Assembly: GCA_007130885.1 (NCBI GenBank)
Contig: SLRQ01000021.1
Location: forward strand, 1-64,000
DNA from: Deltaproteobacteria bacterium
GTDB taxonomy: Bacteria > Myxococcota > Myxococcia > SLRQ01
Length of the DNA: 64,000 nt
Reading direction: 5' to 3'
Positions 9,283-16,990 of the stretch are shown here, in pieces. The notes beneath the pieces are model-generated. The model was not told the DNA's origin, did not search any database, and saw nothing but the letters and a program-made list of their open reading frames with translations. Position 1 is the first letter of the stretch, and each line of letters starts with the position of its first letter. Both the position numbers and the translations under genes were made by a program.

Positions 9283-11121
9283 TTACAGTAGGCCGGTGCC
9301 CCTGGGATCCCTGCCCACCGTGATTGCCGCCTCGCCTTCGGGCAGCAAAGCACGCGTGCCTATCTGCAGACTTCGCCGGCCGGCCCAAGAGTTGAACCCG
9401 ACCGAAAAAACAAGATCCACTCGCCCTCCCTCCAGAGCCGCGGCGGAACCTTGGGCGAAAGCGACGGTATCCATCCCGTCGACACGGGCTTTCAGATGCC
9501 TTTCCCCGTCCAGCCCCGCCCGTCCCACGAGGCGGCACGCCTCGAGACGAGCACCGCGAGCAATGAAGACCGGCGTAGGATTGCCGGCACCAAACGGAGC
9601 CAGCTCCTCGACCCCCTCCGCCAAGCCCTCATCCACGGTACGAAGCTTCAACTCCGCATCGGCCACCAGGACCGGCACCATGTCCTGTTCCTTGACCCGC
9701 TCGAGGCACTGGCTCAAGAAAGCTTGCCTGAAGGCGTCCAGTCGATCCGCCGGAAGCCGCAATCCAGCGGCGGCCCGGTGCCCGCCGAAGCTCTCCAAAT
9801 GCAACGCGCAAGCCTCCAGTGCCTGGTGCAGATGAAAACGTCCGGCCGTCCTGCCCGAACCTTGAAGACTATCTCCTTCCCGGCCGAGAACGATGGTAGG
9901 CCGGTTGAAGCGCTCCACCACCCTCGAGGCAACTATTCCAATGACGCCGCGATGCCAGCCATCCCCACACAAAACCAGGCCGCGCTCATCCAAGGGCCTT
10001 GCCCTGGCCTGCGCGAGAGCCTCTTTGACGACCTCGGCTTCAAGCCGCTGGCGCTCCACATTCGCTAGATCCAGGGCACTAGCAAGCCTCGATGCGTGGA
10101 ATGGATCCTCGCAAAGAATAAGATCGAGACCGGCCCGGGCATCATCCAGCCGTCCAGCCGCATTTATTCTAGGCGCCAGCTTGAAAGCCACCTGCCCCGC
10201 GGTAACGGCGCCTCCATCAATACCGGCCACGGCCTTCAGTGCACGCAGGCCAAGACGCTTCCCCTCGCCCAGCACTTTCAAGCCGTGCGCGACCAGAACT
10301 CGGTTCTCGCCGGTGAGAGGGACGACATCGGCCACGGTGCCCAGAGCTACCAAATCCAAAAGATCGCGAAGGTTGGGTTCGGGCCGTCGCAACCGAGGGA
10401 ACCAACCCGCTTCTCGCAGTCGCTTTCGTAGAGCCATGAGGAGCTTGAAAGCAACCCCCACCGCCGCAAGGTCCTCGTAAGGATAATTGCAGTCCTCACG
10501 GTGCGGGTCGAGGATCGCGATCGCCTCCGGCCGCCGGTTTGGAACTCGGTGATGGTCGACCACGATTACGTCCACCCCCAACTCCGCCGCTCGTGCAATT
10601 TCCCGAGCGGCGCCGATGCCGCAATCGCACGTTATGATGAGATCGATGCCCTCCCTCGCGAGCTTCTCGATCGCCCCGATGTTTACGCCGTATCCCTCCT
10701 TCAAGCGATTAGGTATGTACGGCCGAACATCTCCACCACAGGCCCGCAAGAAAGAGACCAGGCAAGCGGTGGATGCGACGCCGTCCACGTCGTAATCCCC
10801 GTATACGGCTGTCCGTTGTCGCTTCTTCAGCGCATCGTGGATACGCTCGACGGCCTCATTCATACCGGCGAAGAGAAAGGGGTCATGAAGCTTTCGAAGA
10901 TCGGGATCGAGGAACTCCCGCGCCGCCTCCGGCGTCTCCACGCCCCTGTTTAGAAGCAGCCTTGCTATCAGCGGGTGCTTTACGACCGAGACGAGCTCTC
11001 TTACCTTGACCTCATCGGGAGGCGGTCGAACAAGCCATGTTTGGCCTGGCTGTTCGGGGGCGATCACTGCAACGGGAGTAGCCACGCGCGCCACACTGTC
11101 AGGAGCCAGACCGACATTCAA
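9283..11121 (-). CDS. recJ: Single-stranded-DNA-specific exonuclease RecJ
   Basis: RecJ degrades single-stranded DNA 5' to 3' in RecF-pathway recombination and mismatch repair. The 612-residue chain has the DHH phosphoesterase motifs in order: DYDVDG, ITCDCGIG, VVDHHRVP and GTVADVVPL, then the DHHA1 GGH motif (ESFGGHRAAAGL) and an OB-like C-terminal part. Length is normal for bacterial RecJ (about 570-610). The frame opens at TTG 11121 and conserved sequence starts near residue 35; no better ATG is evident, so the start is tentative. Upstream lies a perfect palindrome at 11154-11173 that may regulate it. Confidence 0.95.
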   Translation of the reverse strand: MNVGLAPDSVARVATPVAVIAPEQPGQTWLVRPPPDEVKVRELVSVVKHPLIARLLLNRGVETPEAAREFLDPDLRKLHDPFLFAGMNEAVERIHDALKKRQRTAVYGDYDVDGVASTACLVSFLRACGGDVRPYIPNRLKEGYGVNIGAIEKLAREGIDLIITCDCGIGAAREIARAAELGVDVIVVDHHRVPNRRPEAIAILDPHREDCNYPYEDLAAVGVAFKLLMALRKRLREAGWFPRLRRPEPNLRDLLDLVALGTVADVVPLTGENRVLVAHGLKVLGEGKRLGLRALKAVAGIDGGAVTAGQVAFKLAPRINAAGRLDDARAGLDLILCEDPFHASRLASALDLANVERQRLEAEVVKEALAQARARPLDERGLVLCGDGWHRGVIGIVASRVVERFNRPTIVLGREGDSLQGSGRTAGRFHLHQALEACALHLESFGGHRAAAGLRLPADRLDAFRQAFLSQCLERVKEQDMVPVLVADAELKLRTVDEGLAEGVEELAPFGAGNPTPVFIARGARLEACRLVGRAGLDGERHLKARVDGMDTVAFAQGSAAALEGGRVDLVFSVGFNSWAGRRSLQIGTRALLPEGEAAITVGRDPRGTGLL

Positions 11122-11153
11122 GCCTTCGAGGATGTCGCGAAACCCCGCAAGTC

Positions 11154-11173
11154 GTGCTGACTGAAGTCAGCAC
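11154..11173. promoter_or_regulatory. Perfect 20-bp palindrome upstream of recJ
   Basis: GTGCTGACT and AGTCAGCAC are exact 9-base inverted arms separated by GA. The site lies 33 bp before the recJ start in the divergent recJ/moaE-like intergenic region. Its symmetry suggests a dimeric repressor operator; an mRNA hairpin in the recJ leader is the alternative. It does not match a regulator site I recognise. Confidence 0.5.
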
Positions 11174-11225
11174 CCAGACCGCATGAACGTGCACCTAGAA
11201 GCACCAGAGGGCCACAAGGTGCTTG

Positions 11226-11255
11226 TTTTGAAGGGCTCACATGAGATTTTGAAGG
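11226..11255. repeat. Direct repeat TTTTGAAGG spaced by two helical turns
   Basis: TTTTGAAGG occurs at 11226-11234 and again at 11247-11255, a 21-bp period that puts both copies on the same face of the helix. It lies in the 214-bp region between divergent recJ and the MoaE-like gene. The spacing is typical of tandem activator or response-regulator sites, but function is inferred. Confidence 0.4.
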
Positions 11256-11335
11256 TTTCGCGACACCCTCCTTGCCTGCCCTGACGGTCATCATCTCCTT
11301 GCGCGCACCGCTGGCGGCAGGCTATTGAAAACGGC

Positions 11336-11695
11336 ATGTGGCCACAGCAAATAATCGATCAGATAAAACAGCATCCGAACGCTGACGACATCGGCATGAT
11401 TCTGTCGCATACCGGCATAGTCAGAGGCTCATCTAGAGACGGGCGACAAGTCTCCGGTCTGCTGGTGCATGTAGACCATGAGAAACTCGAGCAAATAATC
11501 GAAAAGGAGAAGAAGTCGCCTGGAATCGTCGATATACGTGTTCATATTTTCGAGAACACGCCACTCGAAGTAGGTGATGAGATCATGCACTTGGTTGTCG
11601 CCGGAGACATTCGGGAGCATGTACTTCCGATACTCGAGAGAACTCTCAACACCATCAAGGCGGTGGTTACGCATAAGACGGAGCATTTTGTCTGA
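11336..11695 (+). CDS. MoaE-like protein (molybdopterin synthase large-subunit family)
   Basis: The 119-residue protein resembles MoaE, which with MoaD transfers sulfur to precursor Z in molybdenum cofactor synthesis. Supporting features are the strand-turn GMILSHTGIVRG (compare MoaE VTFTGKVR), the two-strand core ending PLEVGDEI, a conserved Arg in GDIREHV, and two lysines near the C-terminus (IKAVVTHKTE) where MoaE has its catalytic pair. The Lys-Lys spacing is six rather than seven residues and the usual HR-G-L motif is replaced by IFENTPL, so it may be a paralogue with another role. No other cofactor-biosynthesis gene is nearby. Confidence 0.6.
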   Translation: MWPQQIIDQIKQHPNADDIGMILSHTGIVRGSSRDGRQVSGLLVHVDHEKLEQIIEKEKKSPGIVDIRVHIFENTPLEVGDEIMHLVVAGDIREHVLPILERTLNTIKAVVTHKTEHFV

Positions 11696-11755
11696 CAGCT
11701 CGGCCACTGGGAGCATTTTCGCCGGCAGCACCCGTTCGGCCGTTCTCATGAATCC

Positions 11756-12913
11756 TCAGGGCCTGTGCGCTAGCCGCCACAGGGAAACCGTCTCCTCTCG
11801 GCGGTAGACATGGAGAGGATCTCTCTCATCCCTCACGCGCGGATGCTCCGGCCGCACATCGATCTTGCCCTCGACCTTTAGGTCGGCGCTTTCGAAGGCA
11901 ACGAGCAGATCCTTGCGGCTTCTTAGGCCGAGATGCTCTGCAAGATCCGATAGAAGCAGCCAAGCCTCACCTGGAGAGGTGAGATGGGCCGAGAGCCCCT
12001 TGATAAACCCGTGGAGCATTCCACCTTTCGGATCGTAAACAGCTCTCTCAAGGCTCGTCACCGCCTTTGATGGTATCCAGGGAGGGTTGCATACGATAAG
12101 CGGAGCTTTCGTGGCTTCTCCATCATCAGGGAACAGATCCGCTTGAACGACCTCCACCCGGCCGGCGAAACCGAGCCTCTCGATGTTCTCCCTGGCACAA
12201 GTGACGGCCCGTAACTCGACATCGGTTGCAACCACTCTCTCCACTCCTCTTTTTGCCAGAACCGCCGCCAGCACGCCGGTGCCGGTACCGATGTCGAAGG
12301 CTAAATCGCGAGACGGAAGAGGGGCGGCTGCCACCAAGTCCACGAACTCTCTCCGAATCGGGGAGAACACACCGTAATGAGGATGCACTCGCGCCTCGAG
12401 AAAAGGGATCTCCACTCCCTTCTTTCTCCATTCATGGGCCCCGATGGCTCCAAGAATCTCTCGCATCGGAATGACAGACGACGAGCCGAACCTGCCGAAA
12501 GCTTCCAAAATCGCTCGCTCGGCGTCCGGAGCTCGCTTCAAAGGTATGGAACAGTCCGGCTCCAGCTCAATCAGAAGCATCCCAAGCAGCCTTGCGCGCC
12601 TGGAGGCGTCCATACGATACCGGTGGAAGACATCTGCGGGAGAGCGTTGCTCTCCGGTCGTCCGCATTGCTTTTCGGCTCTTTCGGTCTACGCGGCGCGC
12701 CATCGCGTCGAGGAGCTGCCTTGCGTTTTGGAAATCGCCCCGCCATAGCAAGGCGGTGCCCTCACAGACGTACCGGTACGCGGTATCGGCGGTAATGGTA
12801 TCGCGAACGACAATCACCCGTGATGGCGGAGATGGCCGGCTCTCTGAACGCCAATGGGCCGATCGCCTCCTACCATCTTCAAACCAAAAGACACACTGGC
12901 CCCGGCTCGTCAC
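11756..12913 (-). CDS. Class I SAM-dependent methyltransferase (NPPW type)
   Basis: The C-terminal half carries a Rossmann methyltransferase: motif I DIGTGTGVLAAVLA, the acidic loop VATDVELRA, and NPPW, the catalytic NPP[YW] loop of N6-adenine, RsmC and HemK-type amino-methyltransferases. A conserved preceding segment (RVHPHYGVFSPIR) and SDLAEHLGLR after the domain match a family of about 380-residue uncharacterised methyltransferases I recall from proteobacteria. The target, whether nucleic acid or protein amide, is unknown. The start is GTG 12913; the first 35 residues are basic and may not be translated. It is 36 bp downstream of the zinc-ribbon gene and may share its transcript. Confidence 0.7.
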   Translation of the reverse strand: MTSRGQCVFWFEDGRRRSAHWRSESRPSPPSRVIVVRDTITADTAYRYVCEGTALLWRGDFQNARQLLDAMARRVDRKSRKAMRTTGEQRSPADVFHRYRMDASRRARLLGMLLIELEPDCSIPLKRAPDAERAILEAFGRFGSSSVIPMREILGAIGAHEWRKKGVEIPFLEARVHPHYGVFSPIRREFVDLVAAAPLPSRDLAFDIGTGTGVLAAVLAKRGVERVVATDVELRAVTCARENIERLGFAGRVEVVQADLFPDDGEATKAPLIVCNPPWIPSKAVTSLERAVYDPKGGMLHGFIKGLSAHLTSPGEAWLLLSDLAEHLGLRSRKDLLVAFESADLKVEGKIDVRPEHPRVRDERDPLHVYRREETVSLWRLAHRP

Positions 12914-12949
12914 TTGGTCTTCTTCTTCAGAGTAGTGAACCCGACGGCT

Positions 12950-13369
12950 CTAGATCTGACCCTCACCGGGGAACCTGCTCTCTCCGAACCAGTTCATCTC
13001 CTGATAGGTGGGGGCATCGGGCCCGAACCCCTCCACTTCCCCCTCTCCGATTACGAAGGTCGCCTTCTTTCCGTAGGTCCGGGAGAAGTTGATTCTCGTT
13101 ACGATGCCGTCGTCCTCTTTCAGGATCTCGCCCAAATCGCCGGCAACCTTGCTGCTCAGGCTTACGTGGCATGCCGGACAAAGGAACTCCGCCACCTCAC
13201 CTTCCTCGAAGTGGATATTGCCGGACTTATGTATGGTGTAATCGCCCACTCGAGGACTGAACGCCACCAAGTGCTTTGCATCATCCCTGAATAGAAGCAG
13301 GATGATTTCTTCATGTGGATTGAGCAAAGCGCGACAATGCGGACAAAGATACGAACCTCTCATCATCAC
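12950..13369 (-). CDS. Small zinc-ribbon protein, function unknown
   Basis: This 139-residue cytoplasmic protein has two CPxC knuckles, CPHC near residue 9 and CPAC near residue 67, which together could bind one zinc ion. The intervening and following segments are beta-rich and acidic. I do not recognise the family. GGGAG upstream supports a start at the ATG-ATG-ATG run beginning at 13369. It faces away from gatE across a 193-bp region and precedes a methyltransferase gene on its own strand. Confidence 0.65.
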   Translation of the reverse strand: MMMRGSYLCPHCRALLNPHEEIILLLFRDDAKHLVAFSPRVGDYTIHKSGNIHFEEGEVAEFLCPACHVSLSSKVAGDLGEILKEDDGIVTRINFSRTYGKKATFVIGEGEVEGFGPDAPTYQEMNWFGESRFPGEGQI

Positions 13370-13562
13370 TCCCTTGATTGTAGATCGCTGAATCGGCCAA
13401 GGTTCATCGAACCTATCTTCATGCAGTAAAGCAACCCTCGGGCAAGCTACCAGAAACCGGCGGAACTTGGCACCACTGGAAGACCTGCCTCTTGCACCAC
13501 AGGGAGCCCCCGCCTTGGGGATCTCCTTGCTTCAAGGTGCCTTTTGTGGTTTCGATGCGCGC

Positions 13563-15593
13563 ATGAGCCCAAGACCACCCAGCGACCTGAACCCTCGCAG
13601 GGATCCAGCCTTGGACTTCCCCGACAGGGACCTGGGAGAGCTTTCACTCGAGGATTACGAGCAGATAGGTTTTCTTGGCGGATTGGAAGTCCATCAGCAA
13701 CTGGATACCCGCGGAAAGTTATTCTGCAGATGCCCGGCGGGTCGCCGGGTAACGAACGTGGATGCCGAGGTGCTGCGTCACATGCGGCCTACTTTGAGCG
13801 AACTGGGGGAGTACGACGCATGTGCGCTGATGGAGTTCAAGACTAGGAAAGAGATTGTCTATCTCCTGGACCGAGGCACCGTCTGCACCTACGAGATCGA
13901 CGACACTCCGCCTTTTCCAATCGATCTGGAGGCGGTCAAGATCGGTCTCGAGATTGGTCGGCTCTACGGTTTGAACCTTGCGACAGAGCTTCACGTTATG
14001 AGGAAGCAGTACCTGGACGGGTCTATTCCTACTGGTTTCCAGCGCACTGGCATGCTGGGGTTGACTGGAGAGATTCCGTTTCGAGTGCCAAGTCTCGGCA
14101 TAGACCGACCCCTGCGAATCCGGCAGGTTTCGATCGAGGAGGACTCCTGTCGAGAGGTGTCGGACCTCGGACACCGGATAACCTTCCGCACTGACCGCCT
14201 CGGCACGCCCCTTACCGAGGTCGTAACCGAGCCCGACCTGCGAACCCCTTTCGAGGTTCAAGCAGCCGGCCGCCTCATCGCGCAGGTCGCCCGGGCCACC
14301 GGCAAGGTCAAGCGCGGCGCGGGCGCGGCAAGGCAAGACGTCAACATTTCCGTCGCCGGCTCGCGGCGAATAGAGCTCAAGGGAGTGGGACATCACCGGC
14401 GCCTACCACTACTTACGCACATAGAGGCGTTCCGGCAGCTCAACTTGCTTCGAATTCGCGAGGAGCTGCGAAACCGCGGGATCGAGCCACCGTCCTTACC
14501 GGACGGACGAGCCTTCTCCTGGACTACCTCGCCGCTGGTTATCGAAGCATCGGGACATCTGCGACGGTGTGAATACGCACCCATAAAGGACGCCATAGAC
14601 CGGCAGGAGAGAGTCGTGGCCGTTCGGCTGCCCGGCTTCTCGGGCCTACTCTCGCATCGAACTCAGCCCGGAATAACATTCGCGCGCGAATTCTCCGAAC
14701 GAGTGAGGGTCATCGCCTGCCTTACGGATCGACCGTTCATGATCCACTCCGATGTTCGGGACTACGGGCTCGATCCAACCCAGTGGAGGGCTATCCACTC
14801 GGCTCTTGAAGCCGACAACGAGGATGCGGTGATCGTTGTCTGGGGCCCCGCTAGCGATGCTGATACCGCGGCTAGAGAGATCCTCATTAGAGCAAGCGAG
14901 GCACACGAAGGAGTGCCGTCCGAAACCAGACAGCCTTACCTCGATGGGACCTCCGGCTTCGAGCGCATGCTTCCAGGTCCTGACAGGATGTACCCCGATA
15001 CCGACACGCCGCCCCTTCCAATCGAAGACGGTTGGTTGGCGGAGATAGAAAGCAGGCTCCCGGAGCTTCCGTGGGATCGAGAGAACCGGTACGTGGAGAT
15101 GGGCCTATCGCTGGGCGAAGCGGTCGAGCTGGGAGCATCGCGCTGGGCGGAGCTGTTCGATGATCTCTCACCGGCAAACAAAAAGGTGGCACGTCGCTTG
15201 GCGCACGCACTTCGAAAGCGAATTCCACATCACTCACGCCTTGGAAGAGAGGCGCCGACTGCTGAACCCATCGTGCCTTTGGTGCGCGCACTAGAGGACG
15301 AGAGCATTCGTCTCGAAGCTACCGAAGCAGCACTGGACGCTCTGATAGAGCATCCAGAAAAGTCGGCGGTCGAGGTGCTGGCCTCCTTCAAGGTAACGAA
15401 GACCGTCCATGAAGAGGTCGAACGGCTGTGCGGCCGCGTAGCTGAATCAGCCAAGGATCTCACAGATAGATCCAGGGACGTGTTGATGAGATGGGCCATG
15501 GGCGAGGTAATGCCCCACCTCCTTGGAAAAGCAGACCCCATGGAGGTGAGACAACGGTTGGAAACCGTTCTATTCGCGGAGGAGGCGGCATGA
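13563..15593 (+). CDS. gatE: Glu-tRNA(Gln) amidotransferase subunit E, archaeal type
   Basis: GatE is the kinase/amidotransferase subunit of GatDE, which converts misacylated Glu-tRNA(Gln) to Gln-tRNA(Gln). The 676-residue protein starts its homology with GGLEVHQQLDT (GatB/E family signature with the conserved Glu and His), followed by CRCP. It continues through GAGAARQDVN and the GatE-specific AspRS-like insertion (RVIACLTDRPFM to GPDRMYPDTD), and ends in a YqeY-like helical tail. The insertion distinguishes GatE from bacterial GatB. ATG 13563 is preferred over TTG 13467 because conserved sequence begins about 35 residues later; the ribosome-binding site is weak. Its stop overlaps the gatD start in ATGA. 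GatDE is known as an archaeal enzyme, so its presence beside bacterial envelope genes suggests transfer or an ancient bacterial branch. Confidence 0.93.
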   Translation: MSPRPPSDLNPRRDPALDFPDRDLGELSLEDYEQIGFLGGLEVHQQLDTRGKLFCRCPAGRRVTNVDAEVLRHMRPTLSELGEYDACALMEFKTRKEIVYLLDRGTVCTYEIDDTPPFPIDLEAVKIGLEIGRLYGLNLATELHVMRKQYLDGSIPTGFQRTGMLGLTGEIPFRVPSLGIDRPLRIRQVSIEEDSCREVSDLGHRITFRTDRLGTPLTEVVTEPDLRTPFEVQAAGRLIAQVARATGKVKRGAGAARQDVNISVAGSRRIELKGVGHHRRLPLLTHIEAFRQLNLLRIREELRNRGIEPPSLPDGRAFSWTTSPLVIEASGHLRRCEYAPIKDAIDRQERVVAVRLPGFSGLLSHRTQPGITFAREFSERVRVIACLTDRPFMIHSDVRDYGLDPTQWRAIHSALEADNEDAVIVVWGPASDADTAAREILIRASEAHEGVPSETRQPYLDGTSGFERMLPGPDRMYPDTDTPPLPIEDGWLAEIESRLPELPWDRENRYVEMGLSLGEAVELGASRWAELFDDLSPANKKVARRLAHALRKRIPHHSRLGREAPTAEPIVPLVRALEDESIRLEATEAALDALIEHPEKSAVEVLASFKVTKTVHEEVERLCGRVAESAKDLTDRSRDVLMRWAMGEVMPHLLGKADPMEVRQRLETVLFAEEAA

Positions 15594-16978
15594 GCAAAGA
15601 TCTATACAAGGGGTATAGGGATCCCTGCCTGTCTCTTCTCAAACGCCACGATGTGACCGTCTGGTGCGAGCTTGAAGCACAAACCTCTCGAGGAGAGTTC
15701 CACGGCCTGCTCCTGCCCCGCTCCGAAACCGCCGACCCCTATCACCTAGTTCTGAAGCTCGATAGCGGTTACAACATCGGCATCAGGCATGACACAGTTC
15801 AGAACTTGAAGAAGGTCGGCTACAGGGAAGCGAACTACAAGATCCCAGAGCAAGAGTTTCCGCGAGACCCGGAAAAACCGACGGTTCGGCTGTTTGGAAC
15901 GGGAGGCACCATAGCCTCGCGCTTGGACTACAGAACGGGCGCGGTGATCCCGGCATTCAGCCCCGGCGAGCTGTACGGCTCGGTCCCGGAGCTGGCCGAC
16001 ATTTGCAATCTGGATACCGAGAAGCTCTTCGGCGTCTTCTCGGAGAACATGGGACCGGAGCAGTACCTGATACTCGCCGAACGAATCGGCGAGGCCATAC
16101 GCGAGGGCTACGACGGCATCATGATCGGCCACGGCACCGATACGATGCACCATACCTCGGCGGTACTCTCTTTCATGATTCAAAACACACCGGTCCCTAT
16201 CGTCATGGTGGGAAGCCAACGCTCCTCCGACAGGCCTTCGTCGGATGCGGCCCAAAACCTGATCAACGCAGCCCACGCCGCTTCTCATGGACCCATCGCC
16301 GAGGTGGTGGTGTGCATGTTCGGGCCTACATCCGACCGCTACAACCTATTGCATAGGGGCACTAGAGTTCGGAAGATGCACAGCTCGTACCGCAGCACCT
16401 TCAGAACTCTAGGGGACATACCGCTCGCAACGATTGAGGACGGTTTCGTCAACCCCATCCGTGAGGACTTCGCCCCTCGCCGCTCGGACCGCGACGTACT
16501 CGTTCAAGCGGCGTTCGAGGAGAAGGTCACCATCGTCTATTATTACCCCGGCATGCAACCGGACGTGATCGACGCTTTGGCCGAAAAAGGCTACAAAGGC
16601 ATAGTCATCGCCGGAACCGGGCTTGGTCACGTGAACCGCAAGATCTACCCGGCCCTCGAAAGAGCGAACGCGGCTGGCGTACAGGTCTACATGACTCTTC
16701 AGACCATGTGGGGCTTCGTTCAGATGTACGTCTACGAGACGGGCCGAGAAATACTCGAGCTTGGCGTCGTGCCGCTTGCGAATATGATTCCCGACGTAGC
16801 CTATGTGAAGCTGGGTTGGGCCTTGGGAGTACATCCCGACGATCCGGAAGCCGTCCGGCGCCTCATGAGCACGCCCATAGCAGGAGACATGACCGATCGC
16901 GAGCCTCACGATGGCTACCTCGTCCTTCAAGGGGGCGTACCCGAGTCTGCAAAGTTTTTCACCAATGTTTGGAAATAA
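15590..16978 (+). CDS. gatD: Glu-tRNA(Gln) amidotransferase subunit D, archaeal type
   Basis: GatD is the asparaginase-like glutaminase of GatDE; it releases ammonia from glutamine for the GatE active site. The 462-residue protein has the GatD-specific N-terminal beta domain (LVLKLDSGYNIG near residue 60), absent from free asparaginases, then the asparaginase fold. The catalytic set is intact: Thr107 in FGTGGTIAS, Thr183-Asp184 in GHGTDTMHH, and Lys262 in RVRKMHSSYRS. ATG 15590 overlaps the gatE stop (ATGA), so the two are translationally coupled, as expected for an obligate complex. The gene is 12 bp upstream of glutamine synthetase. A plain asparaginase is unlikely given the N-terminal domain and partner. 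Confidence 0.93.
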   Translation: MSKDLYKGYRDPCLSLLKRHDVTVWCELEAQTSRGEFHGLLLPRSETADPYHLVLKLDSGYNIGIRHDTVQNLKKVGYREANYKIPEQEFPRDPEKPTVRLFGTGGTIASRLDYRTGAVIPAFSPGELYGSVPELADICNLDTEKLFGVFSENMGPEQYLILAERIGEAIREGYDGIMIGHGTDTMHHTSAVLSFMIQNTPVPIVMVGSQRSSDRPSSDAAQNLINAAHAASHGPIAEVVVCMFGPTSDRYNLLHRGTRVRKMHSSYRSTFRTLGDIPLATIEDGFVNPIREDFAPRRSDRDVLVQAAFEEKVTIVYYYPGMQPDVIDALAEKGYKGIVIAGTGLGHVNRKIYPALERANAAGVQVYMTLQTMWGFVQMYVYETGREILELGVVPLANMIPDVAYVKLGWALGVHPDDPEAVRRLMSTPIAGDMTDREPHDGYLVLQGGVPESAKFFTNVWK

Positions 16979-16990
16979 CGGAGAATGAAA

